NCBI RefSeq assembly: GCF_003026495.1
Contig: NZ_PYMA01000002.1
Span: 648,907 to 712,906, forward strand
Origin: Photobacterium sanctipauli
GTDB taxonomy: Bacteria; Pseudomonadota; Gammaproteobacteria; Enterobacterales; Vibrionaceae
DNA: 64,000 nt
Direction of reading: 5' to 3'
This document shows, piece by piece, positions 63,659 to 64,000 of this stretch. Each line of letters begins with the position of its first letter. Within the stretch, counting starts at the first letter, position 1. The translations under genes and the position numbers were made by a program. Under the pieces are notes generated by a model that worked only from the letters and a program-made list of their open reading frames with translations, was not told where the DNA came from and searched no databases.

Positions 63659-64000
63659 GTCGCTACCAGCCATTTATTAACTTTCCTAGCTCCCTTTGAA
63701 ATGGGTAGGGGCTAAACGCTCTAGTTCTTCCCCTTGTTCGCAGCAGGTCATGAGATCTAGGCTGTCGAAATAAGGGGAAGTTAGATGGGGTTGGTGCGCT
63801 GGCGCTTCAAGTTAGGCACAAAATTGTATGTGTTAGCCATGCATGGTGAGGAATGGTGGATTAACCCCTCCCGGCCTTGTATCTACATGAGTAGGCTGTT
63901 TAGCTAGTAGCCTATTCGTTTATAGCTTGGTAAGCGTGTTCCTGGCCAAAGTACTTAGATGCTGTAGGGGAGATTAATCTACCAAGCTATTCCTTATCAT
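63659..64000. other. structured intergenic region at the window end
   Basis: No certain gene. Two long-range inverted repeats are present: CTTCCCCTT (63727-63735)/AAGGGGAAG (63772-63780) and ATAGCTTGGTA (63922-63932)/TACCAAGCTAT (63980-63990). A 40-codon ORF at 63785-63907 has GGGGAAG as a possible ribosome binding site but no recognisable product. It may be a leader or small RNA, or the edge of the next locus. Confidence 0.4.

Noticed and set aside
63785..63907. A 40-codon gene with a GGGGAAG ribosome binding site
   Set aside because: The product has no recognisable feature, and the region has conflicting inverted repeats; kept only as a note in the intergenic entry.

Overview
The window looks like the chromosome of a marine gammaproteobacterium of the Vibrionaceae, most probably Photobacterium or a close relative. 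The evidence is a NorM of the Vibrio type next to ribE, the thrS-infC-rpmI-rplT ... pheS-pheT ... ihfA ... btuC-btuD gene order shared with enterics and vibrios, tandem porins that resemble Photobacterium OmpH/OmpL, multiple tRNA-Val genes in a tandem array, and c-di-GMP and tandem glycine riboswitches of the types common in vibrios. This assignment is inference from gene content; no search was run. No phage, transposase, integrase or CRISPR array was seen.

Layout. 1-700: a minus-strand tRNA-Val operon (one UAC and five GAC genes) with a textbook stable-RNA promoter. 0.9-9.1 kb: a lone ParA, DUF5062 and DUF3080 proteins, norM, a Cache-GGDEF cyclase, ribE, a small zinc-ribbon protein and a fructosamine-kinase-like protein. 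9.3-16 kb: a complete histidine utilisation regulon, hutIGUH with the repressor gene hutC and HutC-like operators. 16-32.7 kb: yqfB, then the translation block thrS-infC-rpmI-rplT and pheS-pheT, interrupted by pcp and an acyltransferase, followed by ihfA, astE, a LacA/Maa acetyltransferase, btuCD and pepF. The thrS leader carries a hairpin that mimics the tRNA-Thr(GGU) anticodon arm, infC starts at AUU, and pheS is preceded by a possible Phe-containing leader peptide.

32.7-38.8 kb is the least ordinary stretch. A class I c-di-GMP riboswitch reads into an unrecognised secreted protein and then a PEP-CTERM protein, separated by a strong hairpin. Opposite lie a small membrane protein, a DsbA-like thiol oxidoreductase and a DUF1800/DUF1501 pair. 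38.8-46 kb: a LacI repressor with an 18-bp palindromic operator governing an NhaC-type antiporter and a MalY/PatB C-S lyase; then an SGNH hydrolase, dodecin, an over-long RecX-family protein, and an OYE-family reductase gene interrupted by an in-frame TGA. 46-52 kb: a split B12-dependent ribonucleotide reductase (nrdJa-nrdJb) and two tandem porins, with a palindromic repeat between the first porin and its terminator. 52-64 kb: a lipoprotein thiol oxidoreductase, a YegD-type Hsp70, a HiPIP, a HAD-family protein, two small unassigned proteins, an AlsT-type symporter behind a tandem glycine riboswitch, a GH18 chitinase, an AraC-type regulator with a degenerate receiver domain, and a membrane-anchored J-protein.

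The themes that link genes are amino-acid catabolism (hut, astE, glycine import, pcp), B12 uptake feeding a B12-dependent reductase (btuCD, nrdJ), c-di-GMP signalling (a cyclase and a riboswitch) and envelope thiol chemistry. The best candidate for an undescribed system is the c-di-GMP-riboswitch/secreted protein/PEP-CTERM unit at 32.76-34.23 kb.
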